Positions 1 through 10,132 of a DNA stretch of 64,000 nt are shown here, in pieces. The notes under the pieces were generated by a model. The model ran no database searches and was not told where the DNA came from. It saw only the letters and a list, made by a program, of their open reading frames with translations. Numbering within the stretch: the stretch's first letter is position 1; each line of letters opens with the position of its first letter. The position numbers were made by a program, and so were the translations under genes. The DNA is from Cryoendolithus antarcticus (lineage: Eukaryota; Ascomycota; Dothideomycetes; Cladosporiales; Cladosporiaceae): contig NAJO01000026.1 of the NCBI GenBank assembly GCA_002077065.1, forward strand, positions 62,001 through 126,000, read 5' to 3'.

Positions 1-409
1 CAGCACTCATACCTATACCTGGGATACTAGAGGGACTATGGGAGGGGATCCTACGTGCGGTACCGAAGAAGAAGACAAGTCATATGTATGCTGCCCAGGG
101 CCATCCACGCATGTGACGCCGTACTCACTGTTCCACAGGAAGAAGCGGCATCGATTCATGGCAGGCAAAGGCTTGAAAGATGTCACAGCACTCAATAAGT
201 GTAGCGCATGTGGGAAGCTGAAACGAGCGCATGTGCTATGTCCGTATTGTGTGCAGAGTATACGGCAGTGGTTTGGGAATGGATTCAAGACGGAGGCTGA
301 AGTCAAGGCGCAGAAGGATGCGCAATGGGACGAGATGAATGAACGGCTGCAGAAGGCTGGACGGAAGCCGCTGCTGAAGGAGGATGTGGAAGACTTGGCA
401 AGGACGTGA
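1..409 (+). CDS. MRPL32: Mitochondrial 54S ribosomal protein bL32m (5' partial)
   Basis: This is a structural protein of the mitochondrial large ribosomal subunit; the family is imported into mitochondria and proteolytically matured. The start lies outside the window. The first visible exon (1-85, codons in phase with base 3) ends with the AVPKKKTSHM segment typical of L32. A 53-nt intron (86-138, GTATGC...CCACAG) follows. The last exon (139-409) continues KKRHRFMAGKGLKDV and carries a CxxC...CPYC zinc-ribbon, then a charged C-terminal helix and a TGA stop. The join restores the canonical L32 motif across the intron, which makes both the splice and the identification firm. The ATG at 158 is internal and should not be taken as the start. 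Confidence 0.9.
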   Translation, partial: STHTYTWDTRGTMGGDPTCGTEEEDKSYVCCPGPSTHVTPYSLFHRKKRHRFMAGKGLKDVTALNKCSACGKLKRAHVLCPYCVQSIRQWFGNGFKTEAEVKAQKDAQWDEMNERLQKAGRKPLLKEDVEDLART

Positions 410-660
410 ACCGCGTGAATGAGGAAGCATTTATCGATCTTGTCTGCGCACTTTGCATGACGGACCTCGCCGAGTGTGCATGGCGGCAGCATTGCGTATA
501 GAACAGTGTATACCACAATTTTACAAAACAAATCGAGCTTCCCCAAGCATGTGACACCGTGACTCTAACGTGAGTCGGTCCACGAACGCGATCGCGAATC
601 CAACATCAAACCTCAAGAATTTCTCCAAGATCGCCATGTAGACTTCTCATCCAACTCACA

Positions 661-1879
661 ATGTCCAAACAATTCCTCCAAACGCACACAATCTCCTCCG
701 CCCACATCACCGACATCTTCAGCCTCGCCGTCACACCCACAGCTCTGATCTCAGCATCCGGATCATCGTCCATCAGAATCCACACTACAGCGACAGGCAC
801 GCAAATTCACGCCGACAGTGCAGTCGAAGAGAATCCTTTCCCGCTTGTGCAGACCATCGAGAAGGCACATGCACTAGGTTGTCACCATGTCTGCGCTGCT
901 GCTGAGGGGAAGGTGTTTGCCACTTCGGGATTTGAGGGCGATGTCAAGGTTTGGGAGGTGAAAGAGGGAGGGGAGGAGTGGACGCTGAGGGGGACGCTGA
1001 AGGGTAAGTTTCATTGTCGACTGTGATTCATATAACGCTGACGATGTTAGACGACAAGGTAGGCGAGCATTGGGCGTTGGCTCTGAGTCCAGATGGCTTG
1101 TTCCTGGCTGCAACGACCTACGATGGACGTGTCAACGTCTACGACACCTCTAAGATCATTGGCGAAATCAAGAATGCACCGAAGGTCGTGCAATTCGAGA
1201 CAAAGGGCAGCTTTGGAATGTGTGTGGACATCGTAAGGACTTTTCTATCCGTCGAAGTTCCAGCGCATACTGATCACTGGTATACAGTCCCCCAATGGTG
1301 AAATGACGGCCTCCGGTCACCAAAATGGCAGCGTCTACATCTTCAACAACGCCACGAAACGCCTCGCCCACTCGCTTAGCGGTCTCGTCAAGCCGGTACG
1401 AGTAGTAGCTTTCAGTCCCGCGAACAAGTACCTGGCAGCTGCTGGAGATGCTCGACTGATCGCACTCTACGACACGCAATCCGGGAAGCAGGTAGCAAAT
1501 CTTACCGGCCACTCGAGCTGGATCATGAGTCTGAGCTGGAACTGGAGTGGAGAGTACTTGCTCAGTGGGTGAGTAGACTGCTTTGCGCAAAGCTGCCAGA
1601 CTAACCTGCTAACCCTTGACAGTTCATACGACGGCAAAGCGAAGATCTGGTCACTCGACCGCAGAGAATGCGTGGCTACGCAAACAGAGAGCGAGAAGTG
1701 TCTTTGGGCGGTCAAGTGGCTACCAAAGTCTGCTAGTGCGAGGTGAGTGGACTACTGTAGAGGACACGCTGTTTCAGGTGCTGACAGAACTTTGCAGGAA
1801 CGAGCGCAGCATAAGCGGCAGGATGCGCGGGTGGTGGGACATAACGAGCTCGCGACAGCGATCGGCAAGTATCACTTAG
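661..1879 (+). CDS. SKI8: Ski8/Rec14-type WD40 protein, abnormal C-terminus
   Basis: Ski8 is a WD40 beta-propeller subunit of the Ski complex, which feeds mRNA to the cytoplasmic exosome; Ski8/Rec14 also takes part in meiotic recombination initiation. Exons are 661-1003, 1051-1232, 1288-1568, 1623-1742 and probably 1798-1879, with short GT-AG introns in consistent phase. The protein opens MSKQFLQTHTISSAHITDIFSLAV and carries WD blades such as DGRVNVYD, GSVYIFN, ARLIALYDT and DGKAKIWSLDRREC, then the family signature CLWAVKWLPK. After that point the usual last blade (an AGA[ND]RSISFYRE-like end) is missing: the best splice gives about 26 unrelated residues. The product is near 335 residues, close to family length. 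Either the end is diverged or the 3' exon is rearranged. The identity is secure; the 3' end is not. Confidence 0.8.
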
Positions 1880-2247
1880 ACGGTGTTGATGAGTCGCCGC
1901 ATACTTATGATCAAGCAGGTCCGGATCGAGCATCAGGACGAGCGAAGAAGCCGAAAGCGGGTAGAGATTTGTTTGCGAGGATCAATGGCGGGTCAGGTGG
2001 CGGCGACGGGCGATTGAGACAGGACGATCAAGTGGCCGCAGAAGGGTTCAGCTTCAAGGGTGCGGGGGCGAAGAAAGCTGATTCGGACTTCTCAATCAGA
2101 GGGGCGAGCGCGGCGAAGGGGAGTGGGCTTGCGAGGGAACTATTTCCTGTGAAGACTGGGGTGCAGGTCAACGGGAAGCCGGATCTGTTCGAGGGGCGGC
2201 TGGGTGGGAGGTCGAATGGGCGGAGGAGGGCGGAGGATCTGTTCTGA
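1789..2247 (+). other. Open frame with DLF/ELF-motif tail, no start codon
   Basis: An open frame runs from just after the SKI8 core to TGA at 2245. The part from about 1920 looks coding: it is Gly/Arg/Ser-rich with spaced acidic-hydrophobic motifs (RDLFARI, RELFPVK, PDLFEGRL) and ends GRRRAEDLF. From memory this resembles the C-terminal tails of some fungal RNA-binding proteins, but I cannot name the family with confidence. No in-frame ATG precedes it. It could be an alternative SKI8 3' exon (splicing 1742 to 1788 is in phase but implies a 45-nt intron), or a remnant of another gene brought next to SKI8 by rearrangement. Confidence 0.4.
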
Positions 2248-3185
2248 GGGAGATGTGCCAGGCTTGCCAGTGAGATGAAGACAGCGACACATACTACTCA
2301 ATACTCGGTGGCAAGTACAATGCACTGGCCAGCCATGGATATGCTCTCAAGCGTACAGTAAGGTACTTATGCAACCCCTCCTCGCGAGCAACATCATAAA
2401 TGCGGTTGAGCTTATGAAGGATTTTGCGTGGACGTAAGTGCAAGAAGTGCAGGACTGGCTCAACGATCACCAGCGATAGATCCGTTCGACTCAAAGTGCT
2501 TGCGAGTGTAGCTAATGTTCTGCGTTATACAATTATACAATACCGATCCGAAGTGAATACAGAGGCAAACCACGTGATGGAGGAAGACATAGCGTCTAAG
2601 ATCGCGACGAGCAACCTCGGGCAGCAGCCATTCTCACTCATCAATATCTTCACACCACAGTAAAACCCTTCGATCGACGTTGCAACACTCAGAACGTCAC
2701 CACACCTCCTTGTCACGCACCAAAGTCACCAGCACGTGACCATCCGCACATTCACACTATATTAGCACCCATTCCATAACATCCTCCAGAATCTAAATCG
2801 AGGTTATATTGGCTCAACGGTAAGACGCACGCGCAGTTATGAAGTCCAAGGGCATTTTCCTCAGAGTCCAAGTTCGATCCATTAGCTTGCCATGGATATC
2901 ACGCTTGGGCAGATAGTATACCAATGTCAGTAATAAAGGAATTCCGATGTGTGCTAGTCCCAGCCGCCGAGCTGATGGCCCTCGATGAGTACTTTCCCGT
3001 CCCACGCAGGCTTGCGGGTTAGGTTTTTGTCGTTTCGGTGGTTGTGAGTGAGGGGCTACCTTTTTGCATTTGTGAGGTGGGTGGGGCGTTTTGCGATGAG
3101 GGCGTGACATCGAGCACGGTGCGCAACAAACGACAGAAGACAAGGCAACGTAGATGAGGCTCAGCATACACTACCTGATGCCTCA
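2248..3185. other. Gene-free interval with tRNA-like promoter boxes
   Basis: No convincing coding sequence lies here. Around 2809-2880 there is a TGGCTCAACGG stretch resembling a tRNA A box and AGTTCGATCC resembling a B box, about 57 nt apart. The flanking arms do not pair as a tRNA, so this is at most a decayed tRNA or a pol III-like site. Confidence 0.4.
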
Positions 3186-3984
3186 TCATGCGCCCGTCGC
3201 GCCTTTCCTGAAGCTCACTTTCTCCACGCCCACACTCTCCACGCCCTCCGCGTCCCTCTTCAACTGATACACATACAACACCAGCACATCCCCCTGCACA
3301 TCCATCAACACGAAGCTCGGCGTATTCCTGTCCTCCTCCTCATCACTGCCCAACGTCTCATCATTCCAGCTCGCTGCCCCGGTAGCACTTCCAGGGTTCA
3401 CGAAGAACTTCCCCTCCATCTCGTACGCCTCGAACTTGCACGTCCCGCCCCAGCACAGCACATCGACATCCATCTGTCGCGCGGCTATGAGTAGCGCATC
3501 GGGGTCGCCGGGCGGGACGATGGAGTCGCCGTGTGTGAAGCCTATGCGGAGGGAGCCGTGAGTGACGACTTTACTTAGGGCGGTGGGGATGGGGAACGCG
3601 GCATCGCTTTGAGGCGCACCAGGGGCTTGATAGGTGGCAGGAGCAGCGGGAGTGGAGAGCGCAATGTCGAAGTCGCCTTTCACGAGCTGGAGGTCTGGGG
3701 CAAGGTTGCGGAGGAAGGTGTAGACTGAAGGGGAGGTGAGGTTGCCGAGGCAGAGGATCTGGCCGATTTTGCCAGGGGAGAGAAGTTTCTTGAACTAAAT
3801 TCAGGGCGTGAGTATGGTGCTGCAATGATGTGGATCATCCCAGTTGGGCTACCTTTGCTGGTATGTCCTGGCCATGTCGTCAGCCTGGCGGGTTTTGGGC
3901 GCGCTTAGTGAGGGCAAGTAGGCTCACAATTGCGCGATCGGGGATGAAGAGATCGCCAATGACTAGGACTAAACGCGACGACAT
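3186..3984 (-). CDS. VPS29: Vps29 retromer subunit
   Basis: Vps29 belongs to the retromer cargo-selection trimer (Vps35-Vps29-Vps26), which recycles receptors from endosomes to the Golgi. It has a metallophosphoesterase fold. Three exons read on the minus strand: 3984-3928 (MSSRLVLVIGDLFIPDRAI), a 15-nt exon 3867-3853 (DIPAK), and 3794-3186 starting FKKLLSPGKIGQILCLGNLT. Joined, they restore the invariant family segment DRAxDIPAKFKKLL without a frame change. Later motifs are LVKGDFD, GFTHGD, LCWGGTCKFEAYE and FVNPGSATGA. At about 226 residues it is slightly long; the excess sits in a Pro/Ala-rich loop after GDFD and an acidic SDEEEDR loop, both common in filamentous fungi. Confidence 0.92.
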
Positions 3985-4356
3985 CCTTGCTGCTGAAATC
4001 GAGGACGCGGAACTGTGTTGCAAGGCTGCAATAACTAGCCGTATAGAGTGCAGCTAGGTGAGGTCGGAGTTCACTCCTCGGAGTTCACTTGGAAGCGCGA
4101 GAGCAGCTCGACGAAAGCTTATTACCGTACAACTATAGAGGTAACTTTCTATACAAGAATGCTTTCGATAGCATGCACAGGGTTGGCGTCAAAGAGAGAT
4201 AATGATGCGCGATCGATTATACCAGTATATCGACTTGGCCGCGCTTGGGAAGCAAGACTGCACACTCACCGCAGCCACCCATTCGTGACATCCAGACCGA
4301 GCCACACGAAGCAGCACTGCGGTCGCTGAACAGTATATGTGTTTCCAAGTCTCGAT
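3985..4356. other. Intergenic
   Basis: This lies between the start of VPS29 and the end of the rhodopsin-like receptor gene. No coding or RNA feature is recognised; it should hold the VPS29 promoter. Confidence 0.5.
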
Positions 4357-5835
4357 CTACCGAAACGCCGACACTGTCGTCGTTCTCTGCACATGGATCG
4401 CGCTCGACGGCAGCAACTCGATATCATCGTCGCCCTCCACCCGCTGACTCCTCCTCTCCTTGCGCTCGGACATAATTTTTGTGGTAATCGTCGCTCGATC
4501 CGCGAGCGGCCGAAGTCCATGGTTCCCACTGTTCTCTTGCCAGCTTCTCTCAGCGAATTTGATCCGACTTCTCCTGCTGTCCTGTGTGCCTCCAGACTTG
4601 CTTTGTGGCATTTGCGAAACGTTCGTGAGAGCGCCCCAGTAGGTTGAGCCTCCACCGGGTATAGCGACGCCCTCGTGGAAGGTCTGTAGGAAGGGCTTCA
4701 GACAAGTCACGCACTCGGAAATGAGCGCGGCGTGCATTACGATTTGCGTCAGGATGTTGACCGAGACGATAGCTTCTGTTGAATTGTCATAGACAGATGG
4801 ACCAAGTCGCCAAAGACGCAGTATTATCGCAGGTATCAATATGGACTCAAGTCAGCTCCGCGTACAAGATTCGATCCTGCTTGGAGACTTACAAAAGACG
4901 AGATGCGAAGATGAGTAGCAGCTTGATACGCTTTTGAACGGCCATGTTCAGACGCCAGATGAGCATAATAGAGAATGACCAGATCACAAGCTCGACCAGT
5001 ATTGCAGCTACTTCGACGCCTAGCCATCGGCCGAACTGTGCTTTGTCAGTCCTTGGGTATAGATTGTGTACGGTGTAGAGTTCCTACGAATGCGGAGACC
5101 GAAAGCCATGGACCCGATGCATCCCCCCGTATCGCTATCGCGAGTACCGATGCCACCGTCCAGAGCAATGCGACTGCTGCGACCGCGACGCCGAGCTTGG
5201 TATCTTTCTTGTCGCGCGACAGGTTCCTCAAGAAGAGCGCCATCGAGCATCTTGAGGTCCCCACTGATAGAATGTATAGGATTTGACTAGCGTACAGAGC
5301 CTGCTTGCGAATTAGCAGTTGATATTCAGGCCCTCATCTGCTAGGCTGGCTGACCTTCTGCCACCCAATTTCATCCATAGCAACTTCTGCGCCGAATCCG
5401 TACTGCCCGATGGCAAGGCATATGGTGGCGCATTGTGCAGCGCAAAAGACCTGTGCTCTCTGGTCAGTATGTACAGTATCGTCCTCGAATCGATTGTGGT
5501 TCTAGAGCTCGTTCTGCTACGTCTCATGGCTTCGCGGCAAAATCGAACATTCTGCGTCAGAACGCTCCGCTGACATTTGACAAGGGCTATGTTCTTGTCG
5601 CCAACTGCGTGCAAGCGCTGCGAAACCATCTCAACGGAGTTACAGCTCACACGGTGCAACTCACGTAGCCTCCAAGGAAGATGTAATCAGCCCAATGCCA
5701 TTGAGACTGTGTCTTTGCCCATACTCTGACCGCAGCGAAGAGTGTCGTCCAGACCAGAAGTATGCTCGTCACGACAAGCAGAAGATTTGACAGCGAGAAG
5801 GTAGGGAGTGCAGGTACAGCGGCTTCGTCGGACAT
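4357..5835 (-). CDS. Fungal rhodopsin-domain (PTH11-like) membrane receptor
   Basis: This is a seven-helix integral membrane protein of the fungal rhodopsin-domain family, in which PTH11-type receptors sense surface or chemical cues; its ligand is unknown. The start (MSDEAAVPALPTFSLSN) leads into a first helix, the RVWAKTQSQWHWADYIFL signature and a donor after GGY. Later exons read VFCAAQCATICLAIGQYGFG, then ALYASQILYILSVGTSRCSMALFL, then GVEVAAILVELVIWSFSIMLIW, and finally ILIPAIILRLWRLG. The last exon, from about 4855, carries the typical SVNILTQIVMHAALISECV helix and a polar cytoplasmic tail rich in Ser, Arg and Glu. The first intron appears about 200 nt long, so a small missed exon there is possible. 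Family assignment is good; exon borders are approximate. Confidence 0.78.
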
Positions 5836-7087
5836 CGTAAGTGCTTGGGCATCGCCATGTTCGTTCGGACGGGTAATATTTGCCTTTGAGTATCATTGTG
5901 ATGCGATGAACGGGCTGGTGGTGCGCTCTAGACGAGACAGGCATTGATAACATGCATGCAGCCACAATATCTGCGGAGGAACGTGCTTAGTGAATTCCAT
6001 GCAGCAGGCGAGTGTGGGAGAGGTTCACATCAACCAGAGGGCCGGGGGATATTTTATCTCGATGGGCAGATTTGTGAATGGCCGAAATGTGATATGGACG
6101 TGTGTCGCTTTCTGACAATGTTTGACAGACTTACGCCTACGAATGACCACTATACAAGTCGCCCGCATCGAGCACGCTTTTCTGGGTACGAGACGCTGGA
6201 GATCAGGCAGGACGCAGGTCCGCCAAGACTCCAAGACGTCGCGAAGATACCCTGGAGTAATGCCTTTCGGCGAGACTGATCGTCATGCCCGCCGCCTTTC
6301 CCTTTCCCTTGATGCAGGTCAGTAGCCGATTTAAGCGGACAAATGCACACCTCCTGTAAGTATCGGCGTGATGATTGATGCTCGTGCTGCTTGCAGGTGC
6401 TGAGAGCCGGTAGAGAGACAAGGACTCTCGACAGCCCCTGCTAGCCGTTGGGGTGGTACGGTATTCTAGCCCGGACACTCGTCTAATGTTTGAGCTAGTC
6501 TATATTGCATAGCATGGCATGGCCTCTACGGCAGTCATTGGTCCGCGCCTGGAGACGAAGGGCGGAGACCATTGCCGATGCAGCTCTTCGCGTGGGATAG
6601 TCAATTGAGCGATGTAGTGGACGTGGTCATGGAGCCGATAACATTGCATGGTTTTGATGTGTTGGTGTAAGCCCGAGATTGAGCTCATGAAGGTCGGGTG
6701 AAGTGTGAATGGCATCTTTAGCCGCAAGAGCTTTGCCGGTCGCGCCACGCCAGCATCCGAAAGTGGCCCGTCGACGCCGGCAGAGCTAAATCTCATGCCC
6801 CGGCGCTAGTGTAAACACCTCATGCACGCCCATCGCTTCCAACCCACGTATGTCCCATGTCTTTGATACAGACCTTGGCCCGACTCGTGCAGTGCCCGAC
6901 CTGCGATATGAGTGAGTGAGTGCAGTAGGGCGATGCAGGCACCATAGTGCAGGTGTCTGCCAAGACAATGAGATTGAGCATGGTGGCGTCTCGCCCTTCG
7001 TGCGACAGGTAGGTGGATTTTCCTTTTATCTCTCTTCGCTGTTACTGTCTTGTCAATTGTTTCTCGGCGGCGCCGTCGGTCTTGAAT
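5836..7087. other. Intergenic, 1.25 kb
   Basis: This interval holds divergent promoter space for the receptor (minus) and the permease (plus). No supported gene; open frames here have no family features. A pyrimidine-rich leader ends at the permease ATG. Confidence 0.5.
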
Positions 7088-9177
7088 ATGGCGCCCTACG
7101 CTTCGTCCTCCTCGCAGTCGTCGAGTCCACCTAGCATCGAGCGGGACAATGGCCTGGAGATGCACGACCGCAAAGGACCGCATGTCGGCGAAGGAGCTAT
7201 AATACACGACCGTAATGAGCCAAAGGAAGCAGCATTCGATGTTGACGAGGTCGATGCCACGAAGTCTACATCGGCAGATCGCTTTCAGATGGAACGCATG
7301 GGTATGGAGATACTGGAGTACTGGCGCATGCTGGACGCTTGCTGATGAACGCAGGCAAGGACCAGGTCTTCGTGCGACACTTCAAACCTATGGCTACATT
7401 TTCCTTCGTCGCGATGGCTACATCCGTTTGGGAATTTGGCATCTTCTCGATCAGCCAGGGACTTGTCGACGGTGGGCGAGCTGGGCTGATTTGGTCAACG
7501 ATTGTGCATGCTGTTGGCTTTATTCCGATTGTTCTATCGATGGCTGAGATGGCTAGCATTGCGCCGACTGCTGGATCGCAGTACCATTGGGTGTCAGAGT
7601 TTGCTCATCCAAAGGTGCAAAGACTTTTGAGCTACTACACTGGGTAAGTGTGCCTTAGAGCCCATCATGCTGTATTCGCTGACGAAAGTCAGATGGATCT
7701 CCACTTTGGCGTGGCAAGCAGGCAACGCGATCGGTGTGTTCCTCACGGGCACACTCATCCAAGTCATTATTCTCGAGAATAACCCGGACTGTAAGTACCC
7801 TGCACGCGGAGCCGATCATAGCGGCTATTTGCTGACGGAACTTCACAGATGGTAAGAGTAACATACGTAGCGAACAGGGCCTCTGCTGACAGATCCAGCT
7901 TTCCCGAACTGGCACGGATCGCTGCTGGTCATCGCGAACATCCTGATCACTGTGACCGGCAACATCTTCCTAACCCGCTACATCCCTCGGGTGCAGACTG
8001 CTTTCTTCGTCTTGCACATCCTGACCTTCTTCGCTGTCATGATCCCGATCTGCATCAACGCACCCAAAGCTAGTGCGCGCGAGGTCTTCGCCGACTTTCA
8101 GAACCTGGGTGGCTGGCCGAACATGGGTGTTGCCCTCATGGCTGGACAGCTGTCTGCTATCTACATGATGTGCGGCATGGACTCGGTCAGTGCAGCGTGC
8201 GATACAGTAGAAAGCATACTGACTTGAGACCCAGTCTTGTCACATCTCAGAAGAGGTTAGGGACGCAGCGAAGTCGGTTCCTCGATCCATGATGTCGATC
8301 TACGTCGTCAACGTTACCATCACCTTAGCCGCCTGGTTCATCATCTGCTTCGCCATGCCTGATGTTGAATTGGCCCTGGAACACCCATCGCTGTACCCCT
8401 TCATTCAGGTCATGGAGCAGTCGATGTCGATTACTTGGGTCACGGTGGAGCTGACTCTCATTGTTGCTCTTGTCCTGTTCGCCAACGTCTGCTACCTCAC
8501 CGCTGTTAGCCGGGATCTATTCGCATTTGCACGAGATGGTGGCACGCCGTTTCATCAGTGGGTGGCATATGTGAGTATCGAAGAGGCTTGGCACGTCTGC
8601 CACCTGCAGTATCCTAACACGCCTCTCACAGGTCCATCCCAAGTACCGAGCCCCAGTCAACGCGGTCTACGTGACCAGTGCCTTCTCCTTCCTGCTGAGG
8701 TAAACGGAAGCCTCTCTCCTCTGCAATCATCAACCAGAACTCTAATTTTTGATAGTCTGATCTATATTGGGAGCTCGACTGCCTTCTACGCCATCACTTC
8801 CTTGATGACAGTGGCGCTGCTACAGTGCTATATGTTCAGCATCTCAAGCATCCTATGGCGCCGCATCTACCTTCCCGAGACCATACCGGAAAGCCACTTC
8901 AGCCTCGGCCGCTGGGGCATCCCAATCAACGCGATGGCTGTGGTGTGGTGCGCCTGGTCCTTCGTAAGCATCTCCAGCTGCCCACGATTTAGCACGTAGC
9001 TAACACGCACATCTGCAGTTCTGGTCATTCTGGCCGCAAGCGATACCGATCACAGCGGACGGCTTCAATTGGGCTTCGGCAATCTTTGTCGGCGTCATAC
9101 TCGTGGCGACTGTGCACTACTTCGTGTCCGGGCATAAGACTTATCATGGTCCGGTGACGCTGGTGAAGAGGATGTAG
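7088..9177 (+). CDS. APC-family amino acid/GABA/choline-type permease
   Basis: This is a plasma-membrane permease of the APC superfamily, amino acid/choline transporter branch (fungal UGA4/HNM1 relatives); the substrate cannot be told from sequence. The ATG at 7088 opens a polar cytoplasmic tail. After an intron the core begins KDQVFVRHFKPMATFSFVAM with GQ/AG turns, then MAEMASIAPTAGSQYHWVSEF, a classic helix 2-3 motif of this branch. Further helices include LLVIANILITVTGNIFLTRY, VALMAGQLSAIYMMCGMD, the EEVRDAAKSVPRSM signature near 8250, and MMSIYVVNVTITLAAWFIICF. The end is IFVGVILVATVHYFVSGHKTYHG...LVKRM. At least seven short introns are present, so the exact model needs transcripts. A possible 3-nt exon at 7849-7851 is discussed under findings. 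Confidence 0.85.
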
Positions 9178-10132
9178 AGTATCCACCGCTCGCATAGCGA
9201 GCGCAGTGGTCGCATAGACTCGTGTTGTGTACTGAGCCTCGAGACTCGCACACGGGCAGTAGGCACATCTATCACAGCAGCGATCTGCACAAGCTTCTTG
9301 GAGCGCCATCGTAGCGAAAGTGTTGGTCTTGCCCGCTGTGGCAGCTTTCGTTCATTATCGCGAGTCTGTATGATGGTATCAGGCTGGGAAGTGTGTGTTC
9401 GTGAATGCAGGCGCCTTGAAATATGTCTCGAGGACTCTGCGTTATGCGACTGAATTGCGGCCATAGACCTTGTAGGATGAGTTTGAAGATGACAGGTACT
9501 CAGAGGCTGCTCCAAGAACATTGAATGGCTGGCCGAGCGTTCCGTGTCCTCACGGTGTGCAAGATAAAAGCATACAAGGATGACGCGATTCCGACACGAG
9601 AGCAATTTCGATGACAGCATGGCAGTCACCGCAAGGTCTTCTGCTCGAGTGACTGCATTACAGGCTATCTACACCCGGCATCTCTTACCAGTATGTATCT
9701 ACATGCAAGGCCAGCGGACACGCTGTGTCCGACTATCGTCCCTGCATCTCTTCGCCACCTCGTAGCTTCCGCGCGACCGCGCTCGACACAGCTTTCCCCT
9801 CGTGGATGTGCGACGTGATACGCAGGCAATCCCCCTACGCACATCCGATCTTCGCGGACCTGCCAGATGCTTGAACCAGCTTGGAAAGTGTCGACGCGCT
9901 TTCATGGCTCCACCCCGTACGCTCAGTGACCTCGTCCTCGGCAGAAGTGCGATGCGTAGTAAGAGCCCGCGATTATACATAGCGGCCGAGGCGTGCACGG
10001 TCACGTGCGTGCTGTGTGTCCGGCGCAGTCATTTGTTCTGAGGACCCTCCTCCATGGCGGCCGCGGTGCTACATGGGGCGCAGACGGTGTGCATGTACCG
10101 CCACGTCCTGTGAGTCATGGTTCTCCTGCTGT
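9178..10132. other. Intergenic, 0.95 kb
   Basis: This lies between the convergent ends of the permease and NDC1. Nothing recognisable; the open frames have no domain features. Confidence 0.5.

Noticed and set aside
2811..2880. tRNA gene on the plus strand
   Set aside because: A- and B-box-like words are present, but D, T and acceptor arms do not pair.
9144..9629. 161-codon minus-strand open frame
   Set aside because: It overlaps the permease 3' end, has Arg/Ser/His-rich composition and no domain features.
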